A stretch of DNA of 64,000 bases, taken from positions 20,069,745 to 20,133,744 of the forward strand of contig OY848917.1 in the NCBI GenBank assembly GCA_963693285.1, in the 5' to 3' direction. Below, one piece after another: positions 39,333 to 53,484 of this stretch. A program made the position numbers and the translations under genes. Each line of letters opens with the position of its first letter. Position 1 is the stretch's first letter. The stretch is from Xestospongia muta (taxonomy: Eukaryota; Porifera; Demospongiae; Haplosclerida; Petrosiidae). The notes under the pieces were generated by a model, which worked only from the letters and a program-made list of their open reading frames with translations, was not told the origin of the DNA and ran no database searches.

Positions 39333-42300
39333 ACAGGAACTGGTGTTAGAGAAGGAGACTCGTATTCGTGAGACAATGAAAATGATGGGACTTAGTAACT
39401 GGATTCTTTGGACATCATGGTTTACAAAACAGTTACTGTTTTATCTTTTACCTATCATTATAAACACAATATTACTTAAAGTAAGTGTCAAATGTGTAAA
39501 TTATACTATGTACTATATTATGTAATATTACATGTGGTATAATATAATTTATATATTGTGTTATATATAATATATATATTATATATATTATATATATTAT
39601 GTCACATTATATAATTATAGAAATGTGATCTGTCTTCAGGAATCCATAAGCTCACAAAAATCTCTATGGGTTCCTATATAATTATATCATGTACAGACAT
39701 TAGTGATAGTAATAATATCATAGACAATAGAAAGCAACAGATGGTCTAGTCTTTCATGTTACTACAGTGAAACATAAGAAGGAAATAGATTACATTATAC
39801 ATATAGATTAAGGTGACTATTATCTATTGAGATGTTAAATACAATCTCATAACTCTGACTATCAACTACATGTACATGATTACTTATTAGTACATTAGTA
39901 ATAAGAACAGAGTGATGTTTGTTGGTTTAAAAAACAATCTATTTTTAATGTGTATAATAAATACTGCTGCTATCTATTTTCAATTTAGTATGGTGGTATA
40001 TTTCCAAAGAGCAATATCTTCCTTATTTTTATCTTTTTAATAATGTTTATGATTTCTGGGATTGCTTTTTGTTTCTTCATCAGGTGAGATAATAATAATG
40101 TGTTGTATTAACTTTGTAATAGTATATCTAGTGTTCTTGATGTTCATAATAATAATTGTTCTTTTTTGTTTTCTAGTGTTTGGTTTAATTCAGCCAGGAT
40201 TGGTCTAATGGCTGGTTTGGTATCATGGTTCTTTACAATTGTGCCATATTTTCCATTTATTAATAACAGTCTCTATCAGAAACTACCACTGTAAGTCAAT
40301 CATGATAACTGTTGGTAATCAACATTTAAGTTTTATAATATTAATAACAACCAAATTATAGTTCACATTACTATAGAATGTAGAGCTTATGTGAATTACT
40401 TATTGTATAGTTTGTTGGTATGTTAACTACAAAGCAACGAATGATTATATTTCACATGATTTTGAATTCCATAGTGTTTCATTTAATCTATAACTTAGTT
40501 AGTTAAAGTAATATATTAATTTTTATAGTGTACTTTCTGATATTTTTTAATGTTGCTTTGCACTAATGATAGAGATTGCATTGAGTTTTTAATGTATTGT
40601 TGCCATGGTTAACATATTTATTAATACATTAATTTTTATATCGTTTACAAATAATATGTTGTTTAATTTTTCTCTTACAGAGGTGGTAAACTTGGTATTT
40701 GTTTATTTCCAAACTCCTGTATTGGTTTTGGAATCAGCATCTTATCAAGGTTAGAATATCGTCAAGAGGGACTTTTATTTTCAAACTTTGCCAAGTCACT
40801 CTCTCTTGATGACCCATTGTCAATGGGATGGATTGTTTTCATGTTAATTGTTGATACAGTCCTTTTTATGATACTTTATTGGTAAGTTAATATAACTATT
40901 ATTATTATAATAAAATAGTAGTACAATATGCTTATACCTACTGCCCTCACCTACACACACACACACACACCAACACATACCCACGCACACACTAACACAC
41001 ACCTACACACGCACAAATGCATACACGCATGCACACACACAGAATATAACTTATAAATACTATTTTATAATTATTTCATAACAGGTACATTGATGCAGTC
41101 AAACCTGGAACTTATGGTGTACCAAAACCTTTCTATTTCATTTTCTTACCTTCTTACTGGTGTAGTAGTGTTGCAAGGAGACCTATAAAGGTAGATAATA
41201 GGTAATATTAGTATATATTATATACTTTGTTGTTAAAGCTTGAAGAGTTAGAGGAGATATCAGATCCATATTATAATCCTGATGCTCATGAGGAAGAACC
41301 TACTGATTTACCTGTTGGAATTGTTGTTACAGATCTTACTAAAATTTATGACAGACATGTGAGTTGTTAGTTGTTTTAGACATAGACTTTAAAGTTTAAC
41401 ATCAACTGACTCGACTGTAGTACAGTACCCAGTTTATCTTCAATAAAATTGATATATAATCTTGCAATATATAATTCTAGGTTCTTTTAAAGCAATTATT
41501 GCATTCCTAAACCTGACCTAACCACATACATGTATATACAGAAAGAATAAGATATAATTTTGCTACACTATTCACACTAAGACATTTCGCAGTTAACCTC
41601 ATTTTAATTTGTTTATTTTTAACTGGATATTTTGTGAGCCATAACTTTATATTATTTATAATGAGCATTTAACAATAAACTTATTTATTAATCATTACAT
41701 TTTCTTACTAATATAATAACAATAACACTGGTGTTAATTTATGTAGAGTTTAAAGAAGAGAAAGTTGGCAGTTGATCGTTTATCATTAAAGATGTATGAA
41801 GGTCATATTACTGCTCTTATTGGTCATAATGGAGCTGGTAAAACAACAACTATGTCAATTCTAACAGGACTCTTTCCACCAACATTTGGTACAGCATATA
41901 TTAATGGACAAAGTGTAGTCAATGACATGGATTTGATAAGACGTAACTTGGGTATATGCCCTCAACATAATGTATTATTTGATCGACTGACTGTCAGAGA
42001 ACATCTTAATTTTTTTGGTAAACTCAAGGTATGATTATTATATTAGTTTTGTATATTGTGTGTTGCTTTTGTTTTAGGCTATTTTCTATTTGTATATATA
42101 TAATATATCTTTATTTAGGGATGTCCAGGTCATAAAATCAAGGGAGAAATGGGCACTTTGTTAAATGATTTACTTTTAGCTGACAAAAGGAGCACCAAAG
42201 TCTGTCATTTATCAGGTGGGATGAAGAGAAAGCTCAGTGTTGGTATAGCTTTAATTGGTGGTTCAGAGGTTGTGATATTAGATGAACCAACTAGTGGTAT

Positions 42301-45300
42301 GGATCCTTATGCTAGACGAGCTACATGGGATTTGTTAATAAAATATAAAGAAGGCAGGACCATTTTACTGACAACACATTTCATGTGAGTATCAGTGGTG
42401 TATATATTTATATGTAAGAGGACTATCATAAAACAAAACTCATTGTATTGGTGACAGTGATGTGACTATTTATAGTAAAGGGAGCTTTGAGTGACTTTAG
42501 TATTCAGTGTGAAATTTATTGATTGTGTTGTACATCAGTGAGTAACATGTAGTGTTTATTTTATTTGAATCTTCATTAATTACATGGAACCATTAAGTAA
42601 GGATTTTGAACTAGATGTTAACAGTTGTGTAGTTAATTCACATATAGTCCAAAGCAATTTTAGGACCAACTGTCTCTGGTTTTTAAAAATAATTGTGGTG
42701 ACATCTAAATATCATTGAAACTGAAATTATAACTACCTTTATGTACTTATAATGTACTGAACTTATAGGGATGAAGCTGACTTTTTGGGTGATCAGATTG
42801 CCATAATGTCTGAAGGAAAACTTCGATGTAGTGGTGCTTCATTATTCCTTAAGAGCAGGTAACCTATTAATTAATGACAATTTACTTGTTAGTATAACCT
42901 ATGTGGTTATGTGATGACATTGAATGTGACAGGTTATAGGAAAAAAGTTTACATAAATAATTTATTTTGTTCAGATATGGTGTAGGTTATCATATGACAA
43001 TGGTTAAAGAACCTCACTGTAATGCTGCTGCTGTGACATCATTAGTTCAACAACATGTGACAGGATCAGAACAGGAGAGCCATTCTGGCACTGAACTTTC
43101 CTTTGTATTACCTTCTCAGTCAGCCTATCAATTTCCTGAATTCTTTGATCTTCTAGATGGTAACCAGTACTTGTTAGATATTAAGTTGTGACTAGTTAAC
43201 TATTTCTTGTAGTAAAATTAATTAGAATACACAACTAATTTACATTATGATATGATTTGTTAATTCTATATAGAGCGTAAGGAACAACTTGGTGTATCAA
43301 GTTTTGGAATTTCAGTGACTACAATGGAGGAAGTATTTATGAGAGTATCCTCAGGAACAGATGATATGTTACTACAAGTACATAAAACAAGGTAGCTATA
43401 AAATGTACATGAGTGATCACTGTTTAGTTGTATAGTTATACTTATGACTAAACAGTAATTTATTTGTTGTCTTATGATGATAACTCTTACCAGTGTTTTA
43501 TGTGAATTCTTTTAGACTTCAAAGGCAATCATCTCAACTAGATGATGAGTTACTTGCTCATGATAAACCTATTGAACAACAAGAACTTGTTAACAATGAA
43601 ATTATTAATGAAAGTATGAGCAAAACAATGACTTGAATTATAATTCTAATGATTAAAAATAAAGTTTGCATTTATTGCACATATTAACTATTATTGTATC
43701 ATTGTTAGGTGTTGTTAAAGCTGTTCCCCATGATACTCCATTAACAGAATCTGCTAATTCTCCAATTACTGAGACTGTTTTGACAAAAGGTAACAGATTA
43801 TGTAATATATATAATGTATAGTTTGTGAGAATTTCAACAATTGTATAACAAGAGTATTATAGATCAGAAACTAAATGAAAAAATAAGACTTCTTTTTACA
43901 GAGAACAGCTAACTTAAAGTTTACTTGTTAAGAATAGCTTATCAACTACTTTGTATGATTGCATGTTTTGTTACATTTAGTTCTAAATTCATTATCATTT
44001 TAAGTAATGAAGTCTGACTAAATTCCATTTGCTTTGACTTTGATATACTAATTTCTACAAAGTTAATTTTGATACTATTAGATTTCTCTTATTCTTGTAG
44101 TCCTTATGATAGTATTCATGAAGTGATTGACATTTCTAAGTATTCTTTGATTACCCTAATTATAAATTCATGAGTATAATCTACCATAAAGAATTGCTTA
44201 ATCAAAACAAACAGAATATATACATGTACTTTGAATATAAATAAATGTTAACAAATATATAGTGTTATATAGTTATTATAACATTACAGGTATCAATACT
44301 GGTGTGAAATTATGGTTCCAACAGTTTGTGGCTATGTTCATGAAACGTTTTTACAATTCATTTCGATATTGGGTGGCCATTTTATGGCAGCTGATTATTC
44401 CCATTTTGTTTGTGGTTTTACCTCCTGTTGTTGCAAAGTCAATATCACAGTCTGGTCCATATGACTCTAATGAACCCAGTCGAGTTTTGACTATTAAAAA
44501 TTCTGCTCCATCTCATGATATCTCCTTCTTTTGGGCTGACTTCGCTTCATTGGAAAACAATTTTAGAATTGAGGTATTTTACATTTTCCACTTGTTAATG
44601 TGTTCAAACATTGTAGTTGTATTACTGAGATATTTTATGTTTTATTCAATTATGAGAAATAACTAGTAACTACCATGTTATTTAGTGTTAACTTTTAAAG
44701 TGTAATTCAAGTAGAAATTAATATACATTATGAATGTAAAGTTCCAATTGGTGTAAGAGGTAATGTTGCTTTTCTTTCTATTTCAGCCACATGATGTTAA
44801 TGTCTTAGGTTTTACAGACTATGTCAATTATACTGATAATATTGTTGATATAGTTGATTCAGTGACTAATGATACTAACATTATTCAATGTTGTAACTAT
44901 CACCTTCAATTATTGGACAAATATTGCGTTTCCAGGACAACAGTATGTTAACTCATGTACATAGTATTTGTAAAGCAATATAGTATACAATGTAGTCTTG
45001 TATTTACTGTGATACTATTTGTAGAACGAATTGAAAAGTACTTGTTCAAAGTATGACAGTTTTGGCTATAAAGATTGTACTGAGTGTTTAAGGTGAGCAG
45101 TGTTGTGCTATTACTCACACAAAGGGATACAGCAAGGGTTGATATTAATATTGTCTAATTCATAAGGTTAAATTTTGGTAAACTAACTCATAGTAATGTT
45201 TATCTGTTTATATGAATGTTTGTGTACATAAAACCATGTTTGATTTGTATTTAGTTCCTAATTTAAGAATTATTGTGATCTTTTATTTGACAATTCATAT

Positions 45301-48300
45301 AATTTACTGTAGTATTTTACTAAGCTCATAATAATATTAATTGTTTTGTGTAATTACAGTTTACTATCTAATTTACTCCTATTTCTCTAGTTGTTGCACT
45401 TATCAAACAAATTATGGTTATGGTGGTAATACATGTCCCTATCCATCAGCTGTATCTATCACTGATCAAATTAATGGTGTTCCTAATGGTTCTCTGGACA
45501 ATATGAATGTATATGTTGCTGAATTGTTATTAAAACATAGTGTTCAGACAGAAACTTATAACTTCTTTTTACAATATCAGGTATATTCATTATAGTAATG
45601 CACTCTGTGATATTACAATATTGTTTACATTTAAATAATAACAATTTTTTTGCTCTTTTTTAATAACAATTTTTTTGCTCTTTAAAAATGTTGCATTACA
45701 AAGAAAACAGTCTAGTATTTTTAGATTGACTGAAACTTGCAAGTATTCACATTTTTCCAACAATTACCTTCATTTTGGTATTTAACTTATAGATTATTGC
45801 ATGTTTCAGTGTACTTAGTACACTTTAATGTATGAAATGAAATATTGAGAATTGTTATCGCAAATTAATGTATTTATTATCTCTCTTAACTGCTCTAGCA
45901 ACAGTTAGATTGATGTCATTTTTTGTCCTCATAGGCAGGTGTTGTACTCCAGTCTTCAGAGCCTACACACTTAGTTTGTAGTTGTAAAGGCAATTTATCA
46001 AATACTGCATCGTGTTATTCATCTGGTGAATGTCAATGCAGCAATTCAAATGAGTGTCAGTTTGGTAAAACCTCAGGACCAATTACTTCAGAAAAATTAC
46101 TTGCTACTGTGTGGTACAATAATCAAGTGAGGTTATATATCTATTGATAATGTATTATAATAGTGAATATATTATATACATGCATATAAAATTGTATTTT
46201 AAGTATAATATTAATGAGACTAATGATCATAGAACATGAACAAATACACTTTCTCTTTTAGCCCTATCACATGGCTCCATCAGTATTGAACAGTTTTTAC
46301 AACTTATACTTAAAATCAAAGAACAGTGATGTCACTATCACAGTTACTAATAGTCCATTGCCACAGGACAATAATAACCAGGTATAGATATAATTGGTAT
46401 TATTTTATGACATAATCCTATAAAATAAATATATTATAGTTATTGTTAACTTACAATGTGTTTAGTACTTAGTGCTATTAATTGTGTGTATTACCACATA
46501 CCTAATTATGTTTGTACAGTATACATGTTGAAGTTAGGTTGCTATTATGTTTAAATGTTTGTATTAAATTTCTGTGTTTGGCCAAATTCTATTAACCACA
46601 ATTTAGGTGTAATTTTTTGTATAGTAACTATGTATTAAGTAAAATTTCTCAGATCAGATCTTTTTTAAAATTTTGTTCAAAAAAGAGCAAAATTTCTTCA
46701 CTGTGAGTATTCAGTAATTTAATAATATTAGTGACTACAGTAAGAACCTATAAGTTTATACAAGCTAAAAATTTATGTATCAACAAAATAATATTAGTGG
46801 TTGGACCATGGCTTAAATCATCACTGAATTAAATTAGTACAGTCATACAAATCTGAACAGTTAAAAAAATTAATGGATATAATTGATAGTAGTCTTCATG
46901 TATTATGGTACAATCTTTCTGTTGTGTATGGTTGCTGGATTGTTAGTTACATCTATTAGATTGTAATGTTCTTTGATGTTCCAATATCTCATTTATGTCT
47001 TGTTTAGTATATTTATATAGACCAGACTGTGGATGGTTTCTCAACAGCATCTATTGTAATGTTTGGACTCAGTTTCTTATTTGCCAGTTTTATTGTCTCA
47101 CCTGTTCAAGAGAATAAATCAAAGGTTAATTTGTCATCACTCTATTAAAACAATATAGAAACACGAGAAATATAGAATAATAAATGAACAATATAATAGC
47201 AATTGACAATGACATACTATAGCTCTCTTGTTTTAAGAGCATACATGATTTCAATATATCAACATGGAATTAATATCTATCTAACATAATATTTTAATGA
47301 TTTAACTCTATCTCTTGTTATATAGACAAAACATTTACAATTTGTTAGTGGTGTACAATGCAGTTCTTACTGGCTAGCTCACTATGCTTGGGACATTATT
47401 AATGCTTTTGTTCCATTGATAATAGCAGTGATAGTATTTGCTTCATTCCGTATTGATATCTTCAAAGGAAACAATATGGCTGCTATATTTCTGTTATTGG
47501 TAATAGGATTCAGTGTTTTGTGGTTGCATCATTTTTAATGTTGCCTCTCTCTTTTTCTAGATAATAGGTTGTTGGGCTGCAATTCCTATAAACTATATAT
47601 TTTCTTTTCTGTTTTCTAATTCTCTAATAGCCTTCATTTTAATGTTTCTTTTCTTCTACTTTGGCTTTATAGTAAGTATTAAAATAAGATACAATGAATG
47701 ATACCAAAGGAATTCATAAATACATTATTGATGGAATATTTATTTTTTTAGTTATTGCAGGTTATTGTTATTATTATTCGAGCAACTAATCATGAAAGTC
47801 TTGCCCAGAAGTTTCACTACATATTACTATTGCAGCCATCTTATGCGTAAGACAGTCTTGTCTATGTTATATTTTAAACTTTATGTATGTTTCTTTAGAG
47901 TTGGTATTGGTTTGACTAAAATCATTGATAATGCTGGTACTAAGAAAAACTGTGAACAAGATAATCCATTGTGAGTCTGTTAATATATTTTCATTTACTG
48001 ATGTATGTATTATATATTCAGTAGTAACTGTGGTAACTATGCTAATAATGTCTTCCAGTTTTCTGATCCAGGAGTTGGTAATATTTTTCTGTTTGTGATA
48101 TTAGAGTGTATATTATTCATCAGTTTGACAATTTTAATTGAAGTAAGTTCAGTCAACCAATAGCTATAAATAGTATAAATAAAGTTATTACAATTGTATT
48201 TATAATTATTGTTAATAATAATAGTAGTTATTGATGTCTTTTTATTCTCATACATGTAGAGATGTTTTTTTGTTCCTGAATTTAAAAGAATCATTCATCA

Positions 48301-51300
48301 CTTTAAACAAACTTCAGTCAATGACTCAGAAAATGATACAATAACTTACCCTGGGGTAAAAACTGTATCAGTTACTTACAAATATCTTAATAACATTACA
48401 TTAATTTATGATTCTAACTATACATAACTTAACATCTTTATATACTATTACTTTTTTTAAAGTTATAGTTATAAATGTGGATATAAATATATAACCTTTA
48501 TTTGTACATAGTTAAATATTTTAACTAATATTATTATATTAATATAGGAGGACAGTGATGTAGTTGCTGAAAGAAGAAGAGTTAACTCTATGACATCATT
48601 CTCTCAGTCAGATGCTGTTGTTATTAAGAATTTGGTCAAGGTGATAGACAGTTGTGATTATTTCTGCTCGTTTTCTGTATTTTTGTATTATTTCTATAAA
48701 TGTTTTGTTTTTTCTTATTCTTTAAATAATTGACTAGTGGTAAAATTGTAGATATCTTTCCTTGTTCTAATAGGAATATAGACCAATTACAGCTGTCATG
48801 TGTCGTTGTTGTCCTGGTTGTTATAAAAGATGTAAACTAGCAGTAAATTCAGTCAATCTAATTATTCCAAATGGAGAATGTTTTGGTTTACTTGGTGTCA
48901 ATGGAGCTGGTAAGACAACCATCTTCAAGATATTGACTGGAGATATTACCTCTACCTCTGGAACATCTGTATTAGCTGGCTATGATATTAGGTATTTACA
49001 TTGGATATCAGACTGATATAAGAGCATTATACTTTATTAGTAGTGGGTAGCTATTTATGATGTATTTTATTATTATTAGTGCATTTGACTAATACATCTG
49101 TGTTATAAGTCTCTTTGATTGTAGTAATAATGAGGTCTAATCTATGTTATTGACCTCAAATGATGTGATCTAATGAACCAATTATACTCTATTTGCTGTT
49201 AATATATTCTTTAGTACTGCATTACTTCAAGCACAGCAACGTATTGGATATTGTCCTCAGTTTGATGCACTGATTGAGAGACTAACTGGGCGTGAACTGT
49301 TGACAATATTTGCTCGACTAAGAGGAGTTCCTGAACCAGCCATCAAACAAACAGTGCAATTTCAGATTGATCGTTTGGGCTTAAGCAAATATGCCAACAA
49401 GTTATGTGGAAAATATAGGTCAGTGATTATTATTTAAAACACACAAGTATGTAAAATTAATAAACTCTTGGCCCCAAACACCACTAATTTAATACACAAT
49501 TTTAAAGTCATAACTGGCATGGAATTTATTATGACAGCAAGTGAAAAAATATTTTCTGAGAAAATGAACAAAATGTAGGGATGGCTATTAACAGTAATTC
49601 ATAGAATGCAAATAAAATTGTAGGGATGGCAACTGCATTACCCTACATAATAGCACAGGCACAGAATGCAACAATATATCACTGATGTAATTTAGATAGT
49701 TGGTTAACATATTTAATTGTTTGTGGCAGATGTAGGGATGATGCAATTGCCATTTCTACTATCTTGTTTGCATTAATTGTATTAGATTGATATTATTCAT
49801 TCCTACACTTACTTCATTTTTTGGAAAATATTATTTTTTTATTTATATAATTTTTATGCAAGCTTTTGATAGTCAATACTGAAAACTTTAGTATATTGGA
49901 AGACAATAAGGTTCCATGTTTAACCAGCTCACAAAAATGTGTGATAAATATGTTATTATTAATTATTAATTAAATGTAGTGATAACAGGAAGGTACCTGA
50001 AGCACAGTCTCCTACTTCTGATAGTAAGTATAGACTATTTCCTGCTTTGATGTTCAGCTTAAAAGAAGACTCAGGATCATTATTGGATGGCTGTATGACT
50101 GACAAACCAGTTATTATAAGCCCAGCTATGATGCATTGAATTTCCTTGTTGTCCAGAACTCATGATGGAATAATTCCAAGTTACCAGTTTAGCTATAATA
50201 AAATTCTCTGTTTGCATCCTTTTCTTCTGTTAATATTAATTGTTGCTTCCTAAGAGTAGGTCTTGAGAGTAAACTGTTGAAATCACTAGTATACTATGAG
50301 ACCTACAAAAGGCCATACTTCATAGTTGAACATGTTACTGTGAAGTTGTGTCCAAGCTGTTTAAATTGAATTATCATGAATTTAAGAAGCAGAGATAGAG
50401 GCAGAGGAAAGATAAATTGATCCATTGTGTCTATGATGGTTAGACATTTCAATGGACAATCCAGACCATTCTTATTACATAGGCACTGCTACCTTATACC
50501 TGATAACCTTTTTCTTAAACAGTATGATTTAAACTATCATTTAAACTAAGCATAATACAATGATCTACAACTAAATGTAGGAAACTCTATTTAATTATGG
50601 CATTGTTCTTGTAGTGGTGGTAACAAGAGAAAACTCAGTGTTGCCATTGCTCTTGTGGGTGATCCACCTATTTTACTTCTTGATGAACCAACTACTGGTA
50701 TGGATCCAGCAACACGACGATTGTTATGGGATGTTCTTATTGGTGTTATTAGAGAAGGCAGGAGTGTAATATTGACCTCTCATAGGTAAGAAGGATTTCA
50801 ATGATGACGTGTTAATCTAATATTCTGTTTACAGTATGGAAGAATGTGAAGTATTGTGTACTAGGCTGGCTATCATGGTCAATGGTGTCTTTAAATGTTT
50901 AGGAAGTTTACAACATCTTAAGAGCAAGTTGGTCATTTTGTTTGTTAATGTAGTACATTGCTGAGTGATGTATATGTTAATAGGTCTTGTTTAATATTAT
51001 AAGATGATAGCATGATAACTTAGAATGGCATAGATATTTCTTTATTTTTAAAAATAATGTGGTGTTGTAATGACAAGTCAAAGCTCAATATTGTCTTTTC
51101 CATCAGATTTGGGTCGGGGTATACTCTTCAAATAAAAATTCAACCCAAAGTGACAATAACAGAAACAGATTGTACTGATCCTCGCACATTAAATAAATCT
51201 CAGTCTCTTTCAATGACAAAAACAACATCCTTTGCAAGTCCAGATCCTTATGAGCCCACAGAATTGAAACAATTTGTCGCCAATCAATTCCCAGGATCAG

Positions 51301-51949
51301 TTCTGGTGAAAGAACATCAGGTATAATAATAATATAGAAATATTGGTACTACTTTGATTGTGACTTGACTTGATAGATTTACTTAGTTTGAATGCAATTG
51401 CAATATTCAATATATATTTTATTATTAAGTAAACACAAGTATTATCATATTATAGAAAAGGTCTGTAGCTTATACTTGACTGAGCTTTTAATTACTGTTA
51501 ACAGTTTTATTTTTCTCTCTGTCTTATTTTATAGGGATCTGTGACATACCAGATACCAGCTGAAGGTATGACTTGGTCATATTTGTTTCGTTCTATTGAA
51601 CAGAGTAAGGAACAGTTACAAATAATTGACTACAGTATCAGTCAGACTACACTGGAGCAGGTATGTTTCTCTCTACATTGTGTAATATATGATTATCAGT
51701 GGATATATAGGGGCTGGTATATAATGACACTATTTACTTACTTAACATCAAATAATCATTATAGTACATAAAATTATTATTTCTTGACATCAAATTTCAG
51801 GAGAATTTTAGTTTCACCAGTTTAGTGTACCTAAGCATGTATTATATTGATTGAAAATTATATTGTATATTATTATATTGTATATTATTATTTCTTCTTA
51901 GGTTTTTATCAATTTTGCTCAAGAACAAGAAGAGGCACAAAGAATGTAA
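35305..51949 (+). CDS. ABCA-family full transporter, gene C (complete, 41 exons)
   Basis: Paralogue of gene B with the same architecture. Exons: 35305-35388, 36383-36456, 36851-36987, 37338-37457, 37664-37790, 37847-37949, 38862-38972, 39337-39480, 39989-40083, 40177-40290, 40681-40881, 41085-41190, 41239-41358, 41747-42028, 42119-42384, 42769-42858, 42975-43159, 43274-43391, 43516-43613, 43709-43789, 44290-44573, 44787-44942, 45025-45092, 45391-45580, 45935-46126, 46262-46381, 47008-47124, 47326-47499, 47561-47671, 47752-47846, 47899-47970, 48022-48142, 48260-48355, 48548-48640, 48774-48991, 49215-49418, 50615-50785, 50835-50927, 51107-51320, 51535-51660, 51902-51949. Total 5,619 nt, 1,872 residues. 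Length differs from B only by two in-frame losses: 9 nt in exon 4 (ECD1) and 15 nt in exon 20 (linker after NBD1). Both NBDs keep Walker A, signature and Walker B. The 5' part is very close to B; the 3' part is more diverged. Confidence 0.95.
35439..35792. mobile_element. 354-bp MITE, gene C intron 1
   Basis: Same element, same position and same length as 9322-9675 in gene B, with matching inverted ends and the CC border duplication; absent from gene D. Confidence 0.75.
35855..35999. repeat. CATA/CGTA microsatellite, gene C intron 1
   Basis: A (CATA)n tract with regular GTACATA interruptions replaces the much longer CA-rich tract of gene B at the same site (9737-10035). Confidence 0.92.
37971..38415. 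mobile_element. Palindromic foldback element with TTTAGGG core, gene C intron 6
   Basis: Counterpart of 12020-12489 in gene B, with the same inverted arms. The core has fewer CCCTAAA repeats (two per block instead of three), which accounts for the shorter length. Confidence 0.75.
38416..38492. repeat. CATA/CA microsatellite, gene C intron 6
   Basis: Tract directly after the foldback element, as in gene B. Confidence 0.85.
39271..39330. repeat. (ATT)n run beside exon 8 acceptor, gene C
   Basis: About 19 ATT units end six bases before the acceptor AG at 39335-39336. Gene B has about five units at the same place and gene D about eleven (62562-62597). Confidence 0.93.
40953..41042. repeat. CA-rich microsatellite, gene C intron 11
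   Basis: Impure (CA)n tract matching 14983-15102 of gene B but shorter. Confidence 0.85.
49576..49805. mobile_element. MITE, gene C intron 36
   Basis: Counterpart of 24076-24309, with more mismatches between its arms, in agreement with the older divergence of the 3' half of gene C. Confidence 0.72.
50002..50184. other. Intron 36 segment inverted relative to gene B
   Basis: Reverse complement of 24508-24688, within flanks that stay collinear. The end of the unrecognised peptide ([14 protein letters not shown]...) is here on the + strand and ends in TGA at about 50138-50140. Confidence 0.8.
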
Positions 51950-52224
51950 ACACATGAAGTATTAAAACATTCCTTGCTATTTGTGTTATTTTGCTTTATA
52001 TACTTTGCTGACTGTTTGTAAATCTTCTATGTTTAGGGAAATAAACTCATTGGAAATATTAGCACACATTATATTATCTGCTAACATCAAAAAATAAAAA
52101 CAAAGATTTATATAACTCCTGTAGCATGCAGTTTATAATTTTTAGAAAACAATTGTCATTATATCATTAATGTACATGATAATACCAATTAGAGGTTTGC
52201 ATTATGTAAGTACTAGTATTTGTT

Positions 52225-52620
52225 TTAAAGTTCAGCTGTCGAGCTCTTAATAAGGTATTCATAGTCATTGTCTGAGACCTTTCTTCCAAATACATTTGCC
52301 GTTCAAAGTGGAAAGAAGCAATCGTTTTGACTTTTTAGCTGTTATTTATTTTTATGGAATTTATAAGCTGTGAAAAAATAAAACAACTTACTTTATCATC
52401 CACATACTTCTTCAGAGCATTGTGATCAAATGTAGAGCAAAATAGATAACATTCCACATGTTGTGATCATTTTAAATATAATCAAAACCCTACGGTGTGT
52501 ACTTATAAATATTTCACAGTTGTCATGAGAGCATCAATGTCAAGATCTCTAGATATGTTCACAGCAAGTTCCTTGCTTTTGTTCTCAATCTTCTCTAACA
52601 TTAACATTATGTATTATTGC
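52225..52620 (-). pseudogene. ITPR-like channel gene fragment, copy 3 (short)
   Basis: Only scraps remain behind gene C. There is the last exon (ending at 52225, VSDNDYEYLIKS...), an HIK-DHN exon shortened by internal deletions (about 52393-52498) and reading into a stop, and a piece at about 52510-52610 equivalent to 29808-29895 of copy 2. All membrane exons between are missing. Clearly non-functional. Confidence 0.6.
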
Positions 52621-52751
52621 ATTGATTATATTTAATTAACTGGTGTTTAATCAACTATTATTAATGTTATCTGGATGTGGTGGTTATCATATCGAATTGC
52701 CGTTCAGACAAGTTCGATATCAATATCATATCGATAACCATCACTACAAGA

Positions 52752-53464
52752 TAGTGATGGGCGATACTTCAAACGATACGATATTGATCGATATTTGAAC
52801 AATATCGTTGATATCGATACTAATTCGATACGATATCAATATGCCACACCCATTATTCAGTTGTTCAGTTAATATTAATCAATAAGTAACCAAAGCTTTA
52901 ACTAAAAGACAACAATAGATATAGACACTTCAAGTGACCAAGAATTAAAAATCAAAACTGTTGTCAGCTGCTCAGGAATTGCAGCTGTTGCATTTGACCA
53001 ATGGCTTCCAATAGGTATTTATAACAGAAATCAAACAAAGAACAAAGATCAAACTAAATGGACAAAGATAAAGACTATTATAGAAATCATGAATGAGGAA
53101 AGTTTGCAAACACTTAAATGACTCAAAGAAAAATGTGCTTATAGACTTACAGATGGATTCAATTAGCACAAATGAAATGTAGTTAAACAACCTAAACAAT
53201 TACTTCTTTCAACATCTTCCATGCATGCCTGATGCCAATACATATGCATAGCGTGCACATAAAATTATGCCTGAAACACCCTGATTAATTAAATGATTAT
53301 TTTTATTAATGTCATTAATTAATTAAAATCGCGTTATTTGAGTTATTTAACTTTGATAAATGGGTGTGGTTAACGTATCGAATAAGTCGTTCATGAATCA
53401 ATATTGTACCGATATCGTAAATATTGATTGTATCGATAAAATATCGACATATCGCCCATCACTA
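52752..53464. mobile_element. 713-bp DNA transposon with perfect 15-bp TIRs (hAT-like ends)
   Basis: It starts TAGTGATGGGCGATA and ends TATCGCCCATCACTA, a perfect 15-bp inverted repeat. Subterminal parts are full of ATATCGAT motifs. The TAGTGATGG end resembles hAT-superfamily termini (CAGTG...), but no 8-bp target duplication is clear and no transposase is encoded, so it is non-autonomous. Just left of it, CATATCGATAACCATCACTA (52727-52746) looks like the right end of another copy, giving a local hairpin. It ends 20 bp before the minigene ATG. Confidence 0.78.
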
Positions 53465-53484
53465 CACCAGAACCACCCCTAAAA

